Shown: piece after piece, positions 17,469 to 26,410 of the stretch
How positions within the stretch are numbered: position 1 is the stretch's first letter
Layout: each line of letters begins with the position of its first letter
Source: JBDTSW01 sp963807385
GTDB taxonomy: Bacteria; Actinomycetota; Thermoleophilia; Solirubrobacterales; 70-9
Length of the DNA stretch: 64,000 nucleotides
Direction: 5' to 3'
NCBI GenBank assembly: GCA_963807385.1
Contig: CAWEBQ010000002.1
Coordinates: forward strand, 1,178,001 to 1,242,000
Translations under genes and position numbers: made by a program
Notes under the pieces: model-generated
The model's database searches: none
What the model was told of the DNA's origin: nothing
What the model saw: the letters and a program-made list of their open reading frames with translations, nothing else

Positions 17469-19227
17469 GTGGAGGCTGCGACCAAGCCCGAGGTGGAGGA
17501 GAAGCCCGACCGCCCCGCCTCCTCGTTCGCCAAGTCCCTGTTCATGGGCGAGATCCAGGAGGAACTGGTCTTCCCGTGGCCGAGCCCGGATCCGGAGGAG
17601 CAGGAGCGGATCCGAGGCCTCAACGCGGCCGCGCGCGAGATCGGCTCGCGGATGGACCACCGCGAGATCGAGGAGAAGCGCTGGATCGGCGACGCAACCG
17701 TCCGCGAACTGGGTGCGGCCGGCCTCGCCGGCCTGTACGTCGATGAGCAGTACGGCGGCCAGGGCCTGTCGCAGACCGGCTACGCCCGCGTATTCGAGAC
17801 GTTCGCCCAGATCGACGCGACTCTCTCGATCGTCATGGGCGTGCATCAGTCGATCGGCTTCAAGGGCATCCACATCTACGGAACCGACGAGCAGAAGGAG
17901 CGCTTCCTCCCCGACCTCGCTTCGGCGAAGAAGCTGGCCGGGTTCGCCCTCACCGAGCCACAGGCCGGCTCGGACGCCTACGCGATTCAGTCACGTGCCG
18001 TCTCGCAGCCCGACGGATCGTGGGTGCTGAACGGCGAGAAGCGCTACATCGGCAACGGCTCGAAGGGGGACGTGTTCACCGCCTTCGCCCGCTGCGAGGT
18101 CGACGGGAAGGATCGGCACATCGCCCTGATCCTGGAGAAGGGGATGAAGGGGTTCGAGGTCGGCGAGCGCTTCGACACCATGGGCCTGCGCGGCAACGAC
18201 CTCCGCCGGCTCTACTTCAACGACGTCAAGGTGCCCGCGGAGAACGTGCTGGGCGAGCCCGGCGAGGGGTTCCGGATCGCGATGCAGATCCTCAACAACG
18301 GTCGCATCGGACTGGGCAACGGGCTCCGTCGGCGCGGCCAAGGGCCTCCTTGACCGCACGATCGATCACGTCAAGGAGCGCCGGCAGTTCGACCGCCCGA
18401 TCGCGGACTTCGAGCTGGTTCAGGACAAGGTCGGGTGGATGGTCTCCTACCTGTTCGGGCTCGAGTCGATGTGCTACCTCACCTGCGGGCTGGTCGACAA
18501 CGGGGTCGAGGACTACTCGCTGGAGTCGGCGATCTGCAAGGTCTCCGGCACCGAGTTCCTCTGGTACGCGGCCAACCGCTCGATGCAGCTCGCCGGCGGG
18601 CAGGGCTACATGAAGGACGAGCCCTACGAGAAGATTCTGCGCGACATCCGCATCTTTCCCATCTTCGAGGGGGCCAACGACGTGATGCGCGCGTTCGTGT
18701 CCCTCTCCGGGATCAAGCCCGTCGGCGAGAAGCTCTCCGGGTTCGGGGAGATCGGGCTGGGCGACCCGATCGGCTCGATTGGCGTCCTCGCCGACTACGT
18801 CGGCTCCCGCATCTCCAACCGGGTGAACCCCGACAGGATCACCCTCGCGCACCCGGAACTGAAGGAGCACGCCGACGCCGTCTCCGGTCAGGTCCAGCAA
18901 CTGCGCGCGGTAACCGAGTCGCTGCTGCGCGAGCACCGCGGGGAGATCATGGAGCGCCAGTTCCAGCAGAAGCGCCTCTACACGGCGGTCTCCGACATCC
19001 TCGCCCAGGTGGCCGTGCTCTCACGCGTGACGAGCATCTTCGAGGAGCACGGCGTCGAGCCATCCGGTCAGGAGCGCTACATCGCGGACACCTTCTGCTC
19101 GCGCGCGGCACGGAGGGTGGGGTCGGCGTTCCGCCAGATCGAGTCGAACGACGACGACCGCATGGCCGCCATCGCGAAGCTCGCCTACAAGCGCGGCGAG
19201 TACGGGTATGGCCTCTTCGAGGATTGA
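17469..19227 (+). pseudogene. Acyl-CoA dehydrogenase (long, VLCAD/ACAD9-type) with one-base frameshift
   Basis: Read through a single shift this encodes about 585 residues, the length of acyl-CoA dehydrogenases with an extra C-terminal helical domain. The first part (GTG 17469 to stop 18353) carries LSIVMGVHQSIGFKGI, FALTEPQAGSDAYAIQSRA and ENVLGEPGEGFRIAMQILNN. The frame then breaks at 18321-18323: removing one G restores NGSVGAAKGLLDRTIDHVKE and joins the second part, which ends at 19227 and carries the catalytic Glu in IFPIFEGANDVMRAF. The remainder is intact with no other stop. This may be a young pseudogene or a base-calling error in a G/C run. It would catalyse FAD-dependent alpha,beta-desaturation of acyl-CoA. 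Confidence 0.88.
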
Positions 19228-19290
19228 CCTCGCATAGGATTCCCGCACCTGCGTCCGGATGGATGGGGTGAAAACGACAAGGGAGTAGGA

Positions 19291-19677
19291 ATGCGAAGCA
19301 GTAAGTGGATGCTGGCTCTGAGTGCGTTGCTGGCCTGTGGGCTCATCGCCGCGGGTTGTGGCGACGACGACAGCGACAGCTCGGGCAGCGACACCTCGAC
19401 GACCGAGGAGAGCTCGGACTCCGGCAGCACCGATTCGGGCAGCGCCAGCAGCGGCGGCAGCTCCTCGGAGGACGTGCTGAAGGCGTGCGAGGACGCGCTC
19501 GCCGGCACCGCCGCCGAGGCGGCTGGCCAGTCCGGCTGTGAGGCCGCGGCCGACGCGTTCGCGACGTGCGCCGAGGAGGCCGACGCCATCGACGATAGCG
19601 CCGCCAAGGAGACCGCCGTCCAGGCGTGTCAGGACACCGCGGACGCGGCCGTCAAGGCCCTGGAGTCGAGCGGCTAG
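19291..19677 (+). CDS. Small acidic lipoprotein, unknown function
   Basis: 128 residues. The signal sequence ends in a lipobox (LIAAGC), so Cys about 23 is lipidated and the protein sits on the outer face of the membrane. A Ser/Thr/Asp/Gly-rich spacer (about 24-58) leads to a small helical domain with four cysteines (LKACEDAL, SGCEAAADAFATCAEEAD, VQACQDTAD), spaced to form two disulfides. AAGGGAG lies just upstream of the ATG. I know no named family. Confidence 0.78.
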   Translation: MRSSKWMLALSALLACGLIAAGCGDDDSDSSGSDTSTTEESSDSGSTDSGSASSGGSSSEDVLKACEDALAGTAAEAAGQSGCEAAADAFATCAEEADAIDDSAAKETAVQACQDTADAAVKALESSG

Positions 19678-20336
19678 GGACCCGATCCCGGGCCGGACGG
19701 CCCGGTAGGACCGCGATCGCCGGGCGCCTCCCTCGACGGGGGCGCCCGGCCCGCGCGGCCGGCGCGCCACTCGCGAAAGCGCGTGACGCCGCTCTGGATC
19801 CGCGTCGCGAGCGCCCAGACCAGCAGGCCACCGCTGACCAGCAGGACGACGGCCACGATCGCCGCCAGGACCGGCTCCTCGAGCGCGAAGACGACCACGA
19901 GGGCCACCATGGCGTCCTCGGCCAGGCTCGCGATGATGTTCGAGGCGGGCTCCGGAGAGAGATTGATCCCAAGCCGGAGCGAGGCCTTCACCGAGTGGCT
20001 GGCCAGCGCGACGGTGCCCGTACCGCCGGTCGCCACGACCTCCTCGAAGCCGCTGATGTCCGCGTCGGCCCCGAACGCCCAGCCGATCGCGCCGCCGATC
20101 AGCGGGCGGATGAACGTATGGACGGCATCCCACGCGGTATCGAGCAGGGGGACCTTGTCGGTGACGAACTCGACCAGGAACATCACCGATGACAGGACGA
20201 TGATCGGGTAGCTCTCCAGTTGGTCGGGGACCTCCCCCACGCCTGCGCGACCGAGCAGGCCGAGCAGGGCGAGCGTCCCGTAGGCGTTGACGCCGGACGC
20301 CCAGCCGGTGCTCAGGAGCGTCGCGCCGAGGTCCAT
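19674..20336 (-). CDS. DUF4126 family membrane protein
   Basis: 220 residues. The pattern GWASGVNAYGTLALLGLLGR, YPIIVLSSVMFLVEFVTDKVPLLD and WDAVHTFIRPLIGG marks DUF4126, a four- to six-helix membrane family of unknown function; VVATGGTGTVALASHSVKA is a glycine-rich loop shared by the family. The ATG lies 7 bp after the P450 stop, so it is probably the last gene of the dioxygenase-P450 operon. Its 3' end overlaps the end of the convergent lipoprotein gene by 4 bp. Role in the operon unknown; membrane anchoring or lipid handling is a guess. Confidence 0.85.
   Translation of the reverse strand: MDLGATLLSTGWASGVNAYGTLALLGLLGRAGVGEVPDQLESYPIIVLSSVMFLVEFVTDKVPLLDTAWDAVHTFIRPLIGGAIGWAFGADADISGFEEVVATGGTGTVALASHSVKASLRLGINLSPEPASNIIASLAEDAMVALVVVFALEEPVLAAIVAVVLLVSGGLLVWALATRIQSGVTRFREWRAGRAGRAPPSREAPGDRGPTGPSGPGSGP
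19719..19750 (+). terminator. Strong hairpin downstream of the lipoprotein gene
   Basis: A perfect 10-bp stem, GCCGGGCGCC paired with GGCGCCCGGC (19719-19728 with 19741-19750), lies about 40 bp past the lipoprotein stop. No T-run follows. It lies inside the 3' end of the DUF4126 gene on the other strand, so it may serve converging transcripts or be incidental. Confidence 0.4.
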
Positions 20337-20342
20337 CAGCGC

Positions 20343-21644
20343 TCAGCGATCGGCGAGCCCGAAGCGCAGCCCGAAGAAGTCGAGCATGTGGGGCATCGGG
20401 CCCTCTGGATCGATCGAGCGTGAGCGAAGCTCGACCCCTCCCCTCCCCAGCGTCGTCGCCAGGGCTCGCTTGCCGAGGAGTAGCGCGAGCCCGACGCCCG
20501 GGCAGCCCTGCGGGCCGCGGGAGAAGTGGTTGAACGACCACGCGCGCCCGGCGTCGCCGCCGATCCACTGCTCCGGGGCGAAACGGTCCGCCCATGGGTA
20601 GCGGTCGGTGTCGCGATGCATGAAGTGGTTGGCGATCACGACCTGCGTCCCCGCCGGGACGGTCGTTCCCCGCCAGTCGGTGTCTGCGAGCGTCTCGCGG
20701 GCCAGCATGTTCGTCGTCGGCCACAGGCGCATCGCCTCCTGGAGGCAGGCCTCGAGGTAGGGCAGATCGGGATCCTCGGCCCCAACCTCGGCGACGACCA
20801 GGGCCCGCTGGCGCGGGTGGCTCCCGAGCAGCGCCAGGCAGCGGTACGCGTTGGCGGCGAGGGTGTCGCCTGTGGCGAACAGCCAGTGGATCACCTGCCC
20901 GGCGGGACGGGTGTCGTCCTGCCACGGCGCCTCCGCGAACAGCGACACCAGGCTTCCGGGCTCGCAGGCGGCCACGTAGGCCTCGACCGACTTGAGGAGC
21001 TCCGGGTAGCGCTCGCCGGGCTCGCCGGGCATTCCGTTGCCCTCCGACATCAGGTCGGCGAGGAGGTCGGTCAGAGGTTCGTCGTCGCGCGCCATGTCGC
21101 CGAAAACGACCCTGCGGGCGATGCGCCGGAACGCGAGGTTCCAGTCCTCGTACCTCAGCTCCTCGCCGGCGGAATCCAGGATCGCCTCGGTCTCGGAGGC
21201 GGCGATCTCCTCGAACCGGGGCGCGAGCCGATGGCGTGGCGTGGAGCTTTCGAGAACCGCCTCGGCGAACGCCCGGCGCGCCCGCCACGCCTCGCCCCGG
21301 GAGATCGTGAGCGCGTCGGGCTGGAACGCGCACATCACGGCGCGCTTGGCCTTCGGGTCCGATGCGAACGGGTCCGGCGAGCCCTCCAGCGCCCTGTGGA
21401 CGTCGGCCGGGGCCAACAGCAACAGCGCGCGGTCACGAGCGAGGCGCACCCACACCGGCCCGCCGTCGTAGCTCCGGCTCATGCCCCGCAGCAGGCCGAC
21501 GCCGTGGCCGTCCACGTTGGCGCGAGTGGCCATGGCGACCGCCGCCGGGCGCCGCCTGATGATCCCCTGGACGGCGTTGGGCACGACGACCAGCGCGTTG
21601 AAGCGCGCGTTCTCGAGGAGCGAGGCGCTGGGGAGTCCGCTCAT
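20343..21644 (-). CDS. Cytochrome P450
   Basis: 433 residues from ATG 21644, 14 bp after the alpha-dioxygenase stop. P450 landmarks: I-helix segment FATGDTLAANA (about 256-266), the ExxR of the K-helix as EAMR (303-306) and the heme loop FSRGPQGCPG with the thiolate Cys at about 381. The I-helix has GDT but not the full AGxDT, and the heme loop has Gln in place of the usual Arg (FxxGxRxCxG). No fused reductase domain and no ferredoxin gene is nearby. Because it follows a hydroperoxide-producing enzyme, it may act on lipid hydroperoxides as a peroxygenase or isomerase rather than as a classical monooxygenase; that is inference from context. Confidence 0.93.
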   Translation of the reverse strand: MSGLPSASLLENARFNALVVVPNAVQGIIRRRPAAVAMATRANVDGHGVGLLRGMSRSYDGGPVWVRLARDRALLLLAPADVHRALEGSPDPFASDPKAKRAVMCAFQPDALTISRGEAWRARRAFAEAVLESSTPRHRLAPRFEEIAASETEAILDSAGEELRYEDWNLAFRRIARRVVFGDMARDDEPLTDLLADLMSEGNGMPGEPGERYPELLKSVEAYVAACEPGSLVSLFAEAPWQDDTRPAGQVIHWLFATGDTLAANAYRCLALLGSHPRQRALVVAEVGAEDPDLPYLEACLQEAMRLWPTTNMLARETLADTDWRGTTVPAGTQVVIANHFMHRDTDRYPWADRFAPEQWIGGDAGRAWSFNHFSRGPQGCPGVGLALLLGKRALATTLGRGGVELRSRSIDPEGPMPHMLDFFGLRFGLADR

Positions 21645-21657
21645 GGGCTCGCTCGGC

Positions 21658-23475
21658 TCAGGCGAGCTTGCGCCACGGCGCGAAGGCGTTGGTGCAGCCG
21701 TCGAGCGCGGGACCGAGCTCCGGGTGGTGTCGCAGCAGCACGTCGACCATCGTGCTCTCCTCCACCCAGCGCATGCCCTCGGGCGTGTAGACCTCGGGCG
21801 AGTAGTCGTTGGTGAAGAAGCGGTCACTCCGCAGGCGGCGCGAGGCCATCAGGATGAAGATCCGGAAGGCGGTGTCGCTGAAGCCGAACCCTGGCGGCAG
21901 CGGCTCGGCGAGCATCCCGACCTGAAGGTCGACCTTGTCGATGTCGCCGTCGTAGACATCCTCGATCTCTCGCGCCCACTCCGGGTTGTCGGTGAGCTCA
22001 TCGAACGACTTCACACGGCGCTTGCGCAGCTTCTCGCGGAAGTCGTTGTAGCGCGAGACGCCGCGCTCGCGGTCGCGAAGGATGTCGATCGTCCCGAGGT
22101 CGACGCGCTCGCCGGTGAGGCGCACGTGGTTCGCGAGCCCCAGCGGGTGGTTCTTAAGCGTGATCGCGCCCGGGTTCGCGACCCCGAACGAGTAGAGGAG
22201 ATTCGACATCTCCCACTGCTTGACGAAGTCCCGGGTCGACGAGCCCTGAATCGGATCGAAGTCGGTCTCGTGCAGGAGCTGGCCGTTGCGGTGGTCGCGG
22301 ATCTCGTAGTCGTCGGGGAGCAGGGGGTGCAGGCGGTAGACGGAGACGAACTCCTCGGTGATCGCGTACGGCGCCGCGTGGTGGACCTGCTCGGAGCCGA
22401 CCACCCCTCCGATCATCTCGGTGCCGACGTGGCCGAAGTTCCGCCGGATCCACTGCGGCAGGATCCCATACCAGTTGGCGTGCATCGCCCGCTCGAGGAC
22501 CGGGTTGGCGAGGATCCCCGGCGTCCACTCAACGGTGTGGATCTTGGCCATCAGGGCCGAGTTGGTGAGGCGTGCGGTGAGGAAGAGCTGCTCGTCGGAC
22601 CAGGTCGGATACGAGCCGCGCAGGTGGTCGCAGATCGAGTTGTGCTCCTTTACGAAGAGAGTGTGAAGGAGCGACAGGCCGATCCAGTAGTTGTCCGAGA
22701 AGCCGGTCATATCGACGCCGCGGAGCTTCTTGGCGGTCTCGTTCGGTAACCCGCCGTCGGCGTCCGTGGCCAGCTTGCCGCCGTCGCCCAAGCGGAGCTC
22801 GCGGTTGCGCTCCTCGGTGGAGCCGTAGATCTGCGAGCCGTCCCACCAATGCGTGACGGTGTTGACGTAGGTAGGTGAGGGGGCGGCGCCGTCACCGTTC
22901 CCGCTCATGTCGGTGCGCTCCGGGTGTGTCGCGCGAATCTCCATCACGTCGCCCTCGGGCCAGGAGTCACCCTCGGGGATCGGGACCTCGACGTGCCGCT
23001 CCGGGTCGTTCTCGCCGTGGCCGAACCAGTCGTGGTTCTCGAACTGGATCCAGCAGGCGGCCAGCACGTTCAGGCTGGTGGCGGGCTTGAAGCTGTCGCG
23101 GTGCAGCAGCCTCGTGGCCACCTCGCGCGGGTTCGGATCCATACGCCGTTCCTCGGACTCCGCCGGGTTGGTGTCCGGGTCGATGTTGCGCCCGAAACGG
23201 GTGCCCACCCTCCCCATCTCGGGATCGGTCGGGTCCTGCTTGGAGCCGTCGTAGGTGCGGTGCTTTGGGAGCTGGTCTGCCGGGACGACCTCGGGCTGGT
23301 GCTCGGACTCGGTGTCGAAGAGGTTCCGCTCGCGCAGGTCGTCACGGAAGGCGCGCAGGTTCAGGAGGCCGAGCGGCGTCGGCAGGTCCCACCACTCCGC
23401 GGCACGGTTCACCTGCCGGAAGACCGTCGAGTTGACGCGTGAGAAAGCGCCCTCGATCGTGCCCATTACGTCCAT
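21658..23475 (-). CDS. Fatty acid alpha-dioxygenase-like heme peroxidase
   Basis: 605 residues, in the animal-heme-peroxidase superfamily and very like plant alpha-DOX. The distal heme segment is WIQFENHDWFGHG (His at about 148). Other family segments are SLLHTLFVKEHNSICDHL, KIHTVEWTPGILA and the catalytic VYRLHPLLPD (Tyr at about 380, proximal heme His at about 383). Near the C-terminus, FRIFILMASRRL, SDRFFTNDYSPEVYTPEGM and RWVEES are close to plant alpha-DOX. Plant alpha-DOX inserts O2 at C2 of fatty acids to give 2-hydroperoxides that lose CO2 to aldehydes. First gene of a minus-strand operon with P450 and DUF4126. Family call is strong; true substrate unknown. Confidence 0.92.
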   Translation of the reverse strand: MDVMGTIEGAFSRVNSTVFRQVNRAAEWWDLPTPLGLLNLRAFRDDLRERNLFDTESEHQPEVVPADQLPKHRTYDGSKQDPTDPEMGRVGTRFGRNIDPDTNPAESEERRMDPNPREVATRLLHRDSFKPATSLNVLAACWIQFENHDWFGHGENDPERHVEVPIPEGDSWPEGDVMEIRATHPERTDMSGNGDGAAPSPTYVNTVTHWWDGSQIYGSTEERNRELRLGDGGKLATDADGGLPNETAKKLRGVDMTGFSDNYWIGLSLLHTLFVKEHNSICDHLRGSYPTWSDEQLFLTARLTNSALMAKIHTVEWTPGILANPVLERAMHANWYGILPQWIRRNFGHVGTEMIGGVVGSEQVHHAAPYAITEEFVSVYRLHPLLPDDYEIRDHRNGQLLHETDFDPIQGSSTRDFVKQWEMSNLLYSFGVANPGAITLKNHPLGLANHVRLTGERVDLGTIDILRDRERGVSRYNDFREKLRKRRVKSFDELTDNPEWAREIEDVYDGDIDKVDLQVGMLAEPLPPGFGFSDTAFRIFILMASRRLRSDRFFTNDYSPEVYTPEGMRWVEESTMVDVLLRHHPELGPALDGCTNAFAPWRKLA

Positions 23476-23514
23476 CAGCTACCTCCTCCACCCGATCCCG
23501 GGGACGGGCAGACT

Positions 23515-24675
23515 CTAACCCGCGCGCTCGACCACCATCGCCTCGCCCTGGCCGCCGGCGACGCACATCGTCTCGATGCCGACCTCGTGGTCGTCCGTCT
23601 CCATGACGTTCAGAAGCGTCGTCATGATCCGCGCGCCGGTCATCCCGAACGGATGGCCCAGGGCGATCGCCCCGCCATGGGTGTTCATCTTCTCGATCGG
23701 GATGTCGCACTCGTCCATGATCGGGATCACCTGGGCGGCGAACGCCTCATTCAGCTCCACCGCACCGACGTCGGACATCGACATGCCGCTCCGGTCGAGG
23801 ACCTTCTTGATCGCGCCGATCGGGGCGACCCCCATGTACTCGGGCTCGTTGCCCCACGTGGCGGCCGTGACCAGGCGGGCGCGCGGGGTGAGCCCGAGCT
23901 CCTTCGCCTTCGTATCGGACATGACGAGGACGGCAGCGGCGCCATCGTTCAGCGGGCAGGAGTTGCCGGCGGTGACTCCGCCTCCGCCGAACGCCTCCGG
24001 CAGTTCCGAGAGCTTCTCGAGCGTTGAGGACGCACGCGGCCCGTCGTCCTTCGCCACCTCGTTGCCCTCGTGGTCCTTCACCGGCACGATCTCCCGGTCG
24101 AAGAAGCCGTCCTCCTGGGAGGCCACGGCCAGCTCCTGAGAGCGCTGCGCGTACTTGTCCATGTCCGAGCGCGAGACCTCGTAGTGATTGGCGACGTTAA
24201 CCGCGGTGAGACCCATGTCGATGTACACGTTCGGCTGGCCGTTCTCGCCGATCAGGTTCTCGTTGCGGTCGGCCACGCGGGCGGGCTCGGTCGCCTCGTT
24301 GAAGCGTGAGACGAACTCGACCCCGGCGGCGATGTAGGCGTCGCCCTCCCCAGCCTTGACGGCGTTCGCCGCGTGCCGGATCGCGTCGAGCGAGGAGGCG
24401 CAGTAGCGGGAGATCGTGGTCCCGGTCGTCTCCTGGGTCAGCTTCTCCGAGAGGAGCACGATGACCCGGGCGATGTTGAACCCCTGCAGGCCCTGAGGCA
24501 TGCCGCACCCGCAGTAGACGTCCTCGACGAGCTTGGGATCGACGTCCGGATTGCGCTCGAGGAGCTGATCGACCACGTAGGCGGCCGTCTCCTCGGGTCG
24601 AAGCTGGGCAAGCGAGCCCTTGAAGGCACGCCCGATCGGGCTGCGGACGGCGTCAACGATCACGGCTTCAGGCAT
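23515..24675 (-). CDS. Thiolase (acetyl-CoA C-acyltransferase)
   Basis: 386 residues. Visible are AVIVDAVRSPIGRAFKGSL, the acyl-accepting cysteine in ISRYCASSLDAIRHA (about 92), the central GGGVTAGNSCPLNDGAAAVL, GGAIALGHPFGMTGAR with the active-site His, and the second catalytic Cys in CVAGGQGEAMVVE. All three catalytic elements are present, so the enzyme should be active. Thiolases of this type cleave 3-ketoacyl-CoA in beta-oxidation or make acetoacetyl-CoA. It sits 39 bp upstream of the alpha-dioxygenase gene on the same strand. Confidence 0.95.
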   Translation of the reverse strand: MPEAVIVDAVRSPIGRAFKGSLAQLRPEETAAYVVDQLLERNPDVDPKLVEDVYCGCGMPQGLQGFNIARVIVLLSEKLTQETTGTTISRYCASSLDAIRHAANAVKAGEGDAYIAAGVEFVSRFNEATEPARVADRNENLIGENGQPNVYIDMGLTAVNVANHYEVSRSDMDKYAQRSQELAVASQEDGFFDREIVPVKDHEGNEVAKDDGPRASSTLEKLSELPEAFGGGGVTAGNSCPLNDGAAAVLVMSDTKAKELGLTPRARLVTAATWGNEPEYMGVAPIGAIKKVLDRSGMSMSDVGAVELNEAFAAQVIPIMDECDIPIEKMNTHGGAIALGHPFGMTGARIMTTLLNVMETDDHEVGIETMCVAGGQGEAMVVERAG

Positions 24676-24745
24676 GGCTTGGCGTTTCTCCTTGGAGTCG
24701 AACGGGCGGGAGCGGGACGTTAGCGAGGGACCGTCGGCGACGGGC

Positions 24746-25327
24746 TCAGGTGAGCGGCATCAGATACAGCTCGACGTTGCGGAAGAGGCAGTTGGTATCG
24801 AGGACGCGGCCCATGGTGATCGACCCCTCGAGCCTGCCCGCGCCGGTCTCGAAGACCAGCCAGCCGCCGTCGCCGCGATGGGCCGTGCCCGCGTATGAGG
24901 ACCCGTCGCGGCTCCCCGGCGCGCTCGCAATCGGGGAGTAGGCGTTGTCCGTGTCGAACGCCTGCTGCAGGACGGGCTGCGCGGGATTGCCCGGGAGGTC
25001 GATGCCGAGGTTGCAGATCGGCGGGCTGGAGTAGTTCTTGCCGATCTCGGCGCGAACGTAGACGCTGAGCAGGCCGGGCTCGGGCACCTTCACGGTGAAC
25101 TCCTCGGTGATCGAGCCCTGGGGCGCTGAGTAAGGGATCGAGTAGGGGCCCGGGAACTGGACGACCTTCACCACCCCCAGGTCGGCCGCCTTCACCTGGC
25201 CGTCCTTGATCTGCGGCGAGCGAACCGAGTCGCGCTCGAGCGCGAAAGCCGTGCCGCCGAGCGCGACGAGCAGGGCGACGTACGCCACGTGGTGGCGCCG
25301 CACGTAGGCGATGATCGAGCTCAGCAT
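24746..25327 (-). CDS. Secreted protein with Thermoleophilia-type N-terminus, unknown function
   Basis: 193 residues. The start YVRRHHVAYVALLVALGGTA is a signal or anchor sequence that recurs at the front of many exported proteins in Solirubrobacterales-type actinobacteria (family recollection, not a search). The next segment (RDSVRSPQIKDGQVKAADLG) is also recurrent there. The remainder is a beta-rich domain with two cysteines (PPICNLGID and DTNCLFRNVEL). It is separate from the thiolase by 70 bp and divergent from the rhodanese gene. Confidence 0.72.
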   Translation of the reverse strand: MLSSIIAYVRRHHVAYVALLVALGGTAFALERDSVRSPQIKDGQVKAADLGVVKVVQFPGPYSIPYSAPQGSITEEFTVKVPEPGLLSVYVRAEIGKNYSSPPICNLGIDLPGNPAQPVLQQAFDTDNAYSPIASAPGSRDGSSYAGTAHRGDGGWLVFETGAGRLEGSITMGRVLDTNCLFRNVELYLMPLT

Positions 25328-25390
25328 CAGGGTCCCGCCGCCCGAACACTAGAACGCCGCCACCGCACGCGCGTCACTACGCTCTCGGCC

Positions 25391-25759
25391 GTGAGCGAGG
25401 AGGCACAGGCCACCGACACCGAACTCGCGCCCGAGCGCGTCGCCGAACTGCTCGACGCGGGCGGGGCGGAGCTGATCGATGTGAGGACCGACTACGAGTG
25501 GGAGGCCGGGCACCTGGGCGGAGCCAGGCGCGTTGAGGTCAACGACCTGACCGGCGAGGCCGGGTCGATTCCCAAGGACCGCACGGTCATCTTCTACTGC
25601 CGCAGCGGCGATCGGTCCGGAATGGCGGCGCAGGCCTTCGCCGAGGCGGGCTGGGACGCGCACAACATGGCCGGAGGCATCACCGCCTGGGCCGGGTCGG
25701 GGCTTCCGCTCGAGCCCGAGGGCGGGTCGGTGGCGCCGAGCCGACCTCCTGAGGCCTGA
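25391..25759 (+). CDS. Rhodanese-like domain protein
   Basis: 122 residues from GTG 25391. A single rhodanese domain: ELIDVRTDYEWEAGHLGGAR is the CH2A-like motif and FYCRSGDRSGMAAQAFAEAGW carries the active-site loop CRSGDRSG with the sulfur-accepting Cys. NMAGGITAWAGSGLPLE completes the fold. Such proteins move sulfane sulfur, for example from thiosulfate; partner unknown. Upstream in-frame codons reach 25289 but cross the divergent promoter region. Confidence 0.92.
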   Translation: MSEEAQATDTELAPERVAELLDAGGAELIDVRTDYEWEAGHLGGARRVEVNDLTGEAGSIPKDRTVIFYCRSGDRSGMAAQAFAEAGWDAHNMAGGITAWAGSGLPLEPEGGSVAPSRPPEA

Positions 25760-25800
25760 ACCCCGCCCGACGGAGCCGCTAGCGCTACCCTGCGCCGCCG

Positions 25801-26394
25801 ATGGAAGCGACGCCCCCCCAGCAACCGCCCGGTCAGCCGCGCGCCGGCGAGCAGCCTGCGCCCGGCGCGGCCCCGCCCGGCCCCGAGGCCGGCCAGGCGA
25901 AGGCACCCGGCCCCCAGACGGCCGAGCAGCAGGGCCTCGCAACCCACTCGACCGACCCGCACGAGCGGATCGACGGCCTGCGCGCATGGCTCGCCCAGGT
26001 CGATCGCAAGCTGGGCGTCCGCACCTACGCCTTCGCCGCCGCGTCCGTCCTCGCGCTGGCCGCAGCCGCCGTCGCGATCGTCTTCGCGCTGCAGCTCCAG
26101 GACGACTCGGCCACGAAGCAAGACCTCGACGAGCTGCAGGGCCAGCTCGGGACGGTCTCCGAGGAGGCGTCTCAGGAGGCGGCCGACGAGGTGCAGGCCC
26201 TCAGCGATCGCCTCGACGCGCTCGAGGGCGACGTCGCGAAGGTCCAGGATGACCAGAAGACCACGGACGACGAGCTCCGGGTCGTCCAGGACGACATCGA
26301 GGACCTTCGTACCGACATCTCGAACGTCGGTAGCTCGTCCGGTTCCTCGTCGTCCGACCTGAGCGGCGGCTCGGGCGGAACCAACTCCCCGTAG
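25801..26394 (+). CDS. Single-pass membrane protein with coiled coil, unknown function
   Basis: 197 residues. A Pro/Ala/Gln-rich cytoplasmic head (about 1-45) leads to a membrane helix at about 76-100 (TYAFAAASVLALAAAAVAIVF), then a long charged coiled coil (about 103-175) with heptad-like LDELQGQLGTVSEE and LSDRLDALEGDVAKVQDD, and a Ser/Gly tail. No enzymatic motif. Follows the rhodanese gene by 41 bp on the same strand and may share its transcript. Confidence 0.72.
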   Translation: MEATPPQQPPGQPRAGEQPAPGAAPPGPEAGQAKAPGPQTAEQQGLATHSTDPHERIDGLRAWLAQVDRKLGVRTYAFAAASVLALAAAAVAIVFALQLQDDSATKQDLDELQGQLGTVSEEASQEAADEVQALSDRLDALEGDVAKVQDDQKTTDDELRVVQDDIEDLRTDISNVGSSSGSSSSDLSGGSGGTNSP

Positions 26395-26410
26395 CGCGTC
26401 TAGCGCCCGC

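Noticed and set aside
20343..23475. A fungal Ppo/LDS-like fusion of dioxygenase and P450
   Set aside because: The two lie in separate reading frames with stop and start 14 bp apart, so they are separate proteins; and the dioxygenase resembles alpha-DOX more than LDS.
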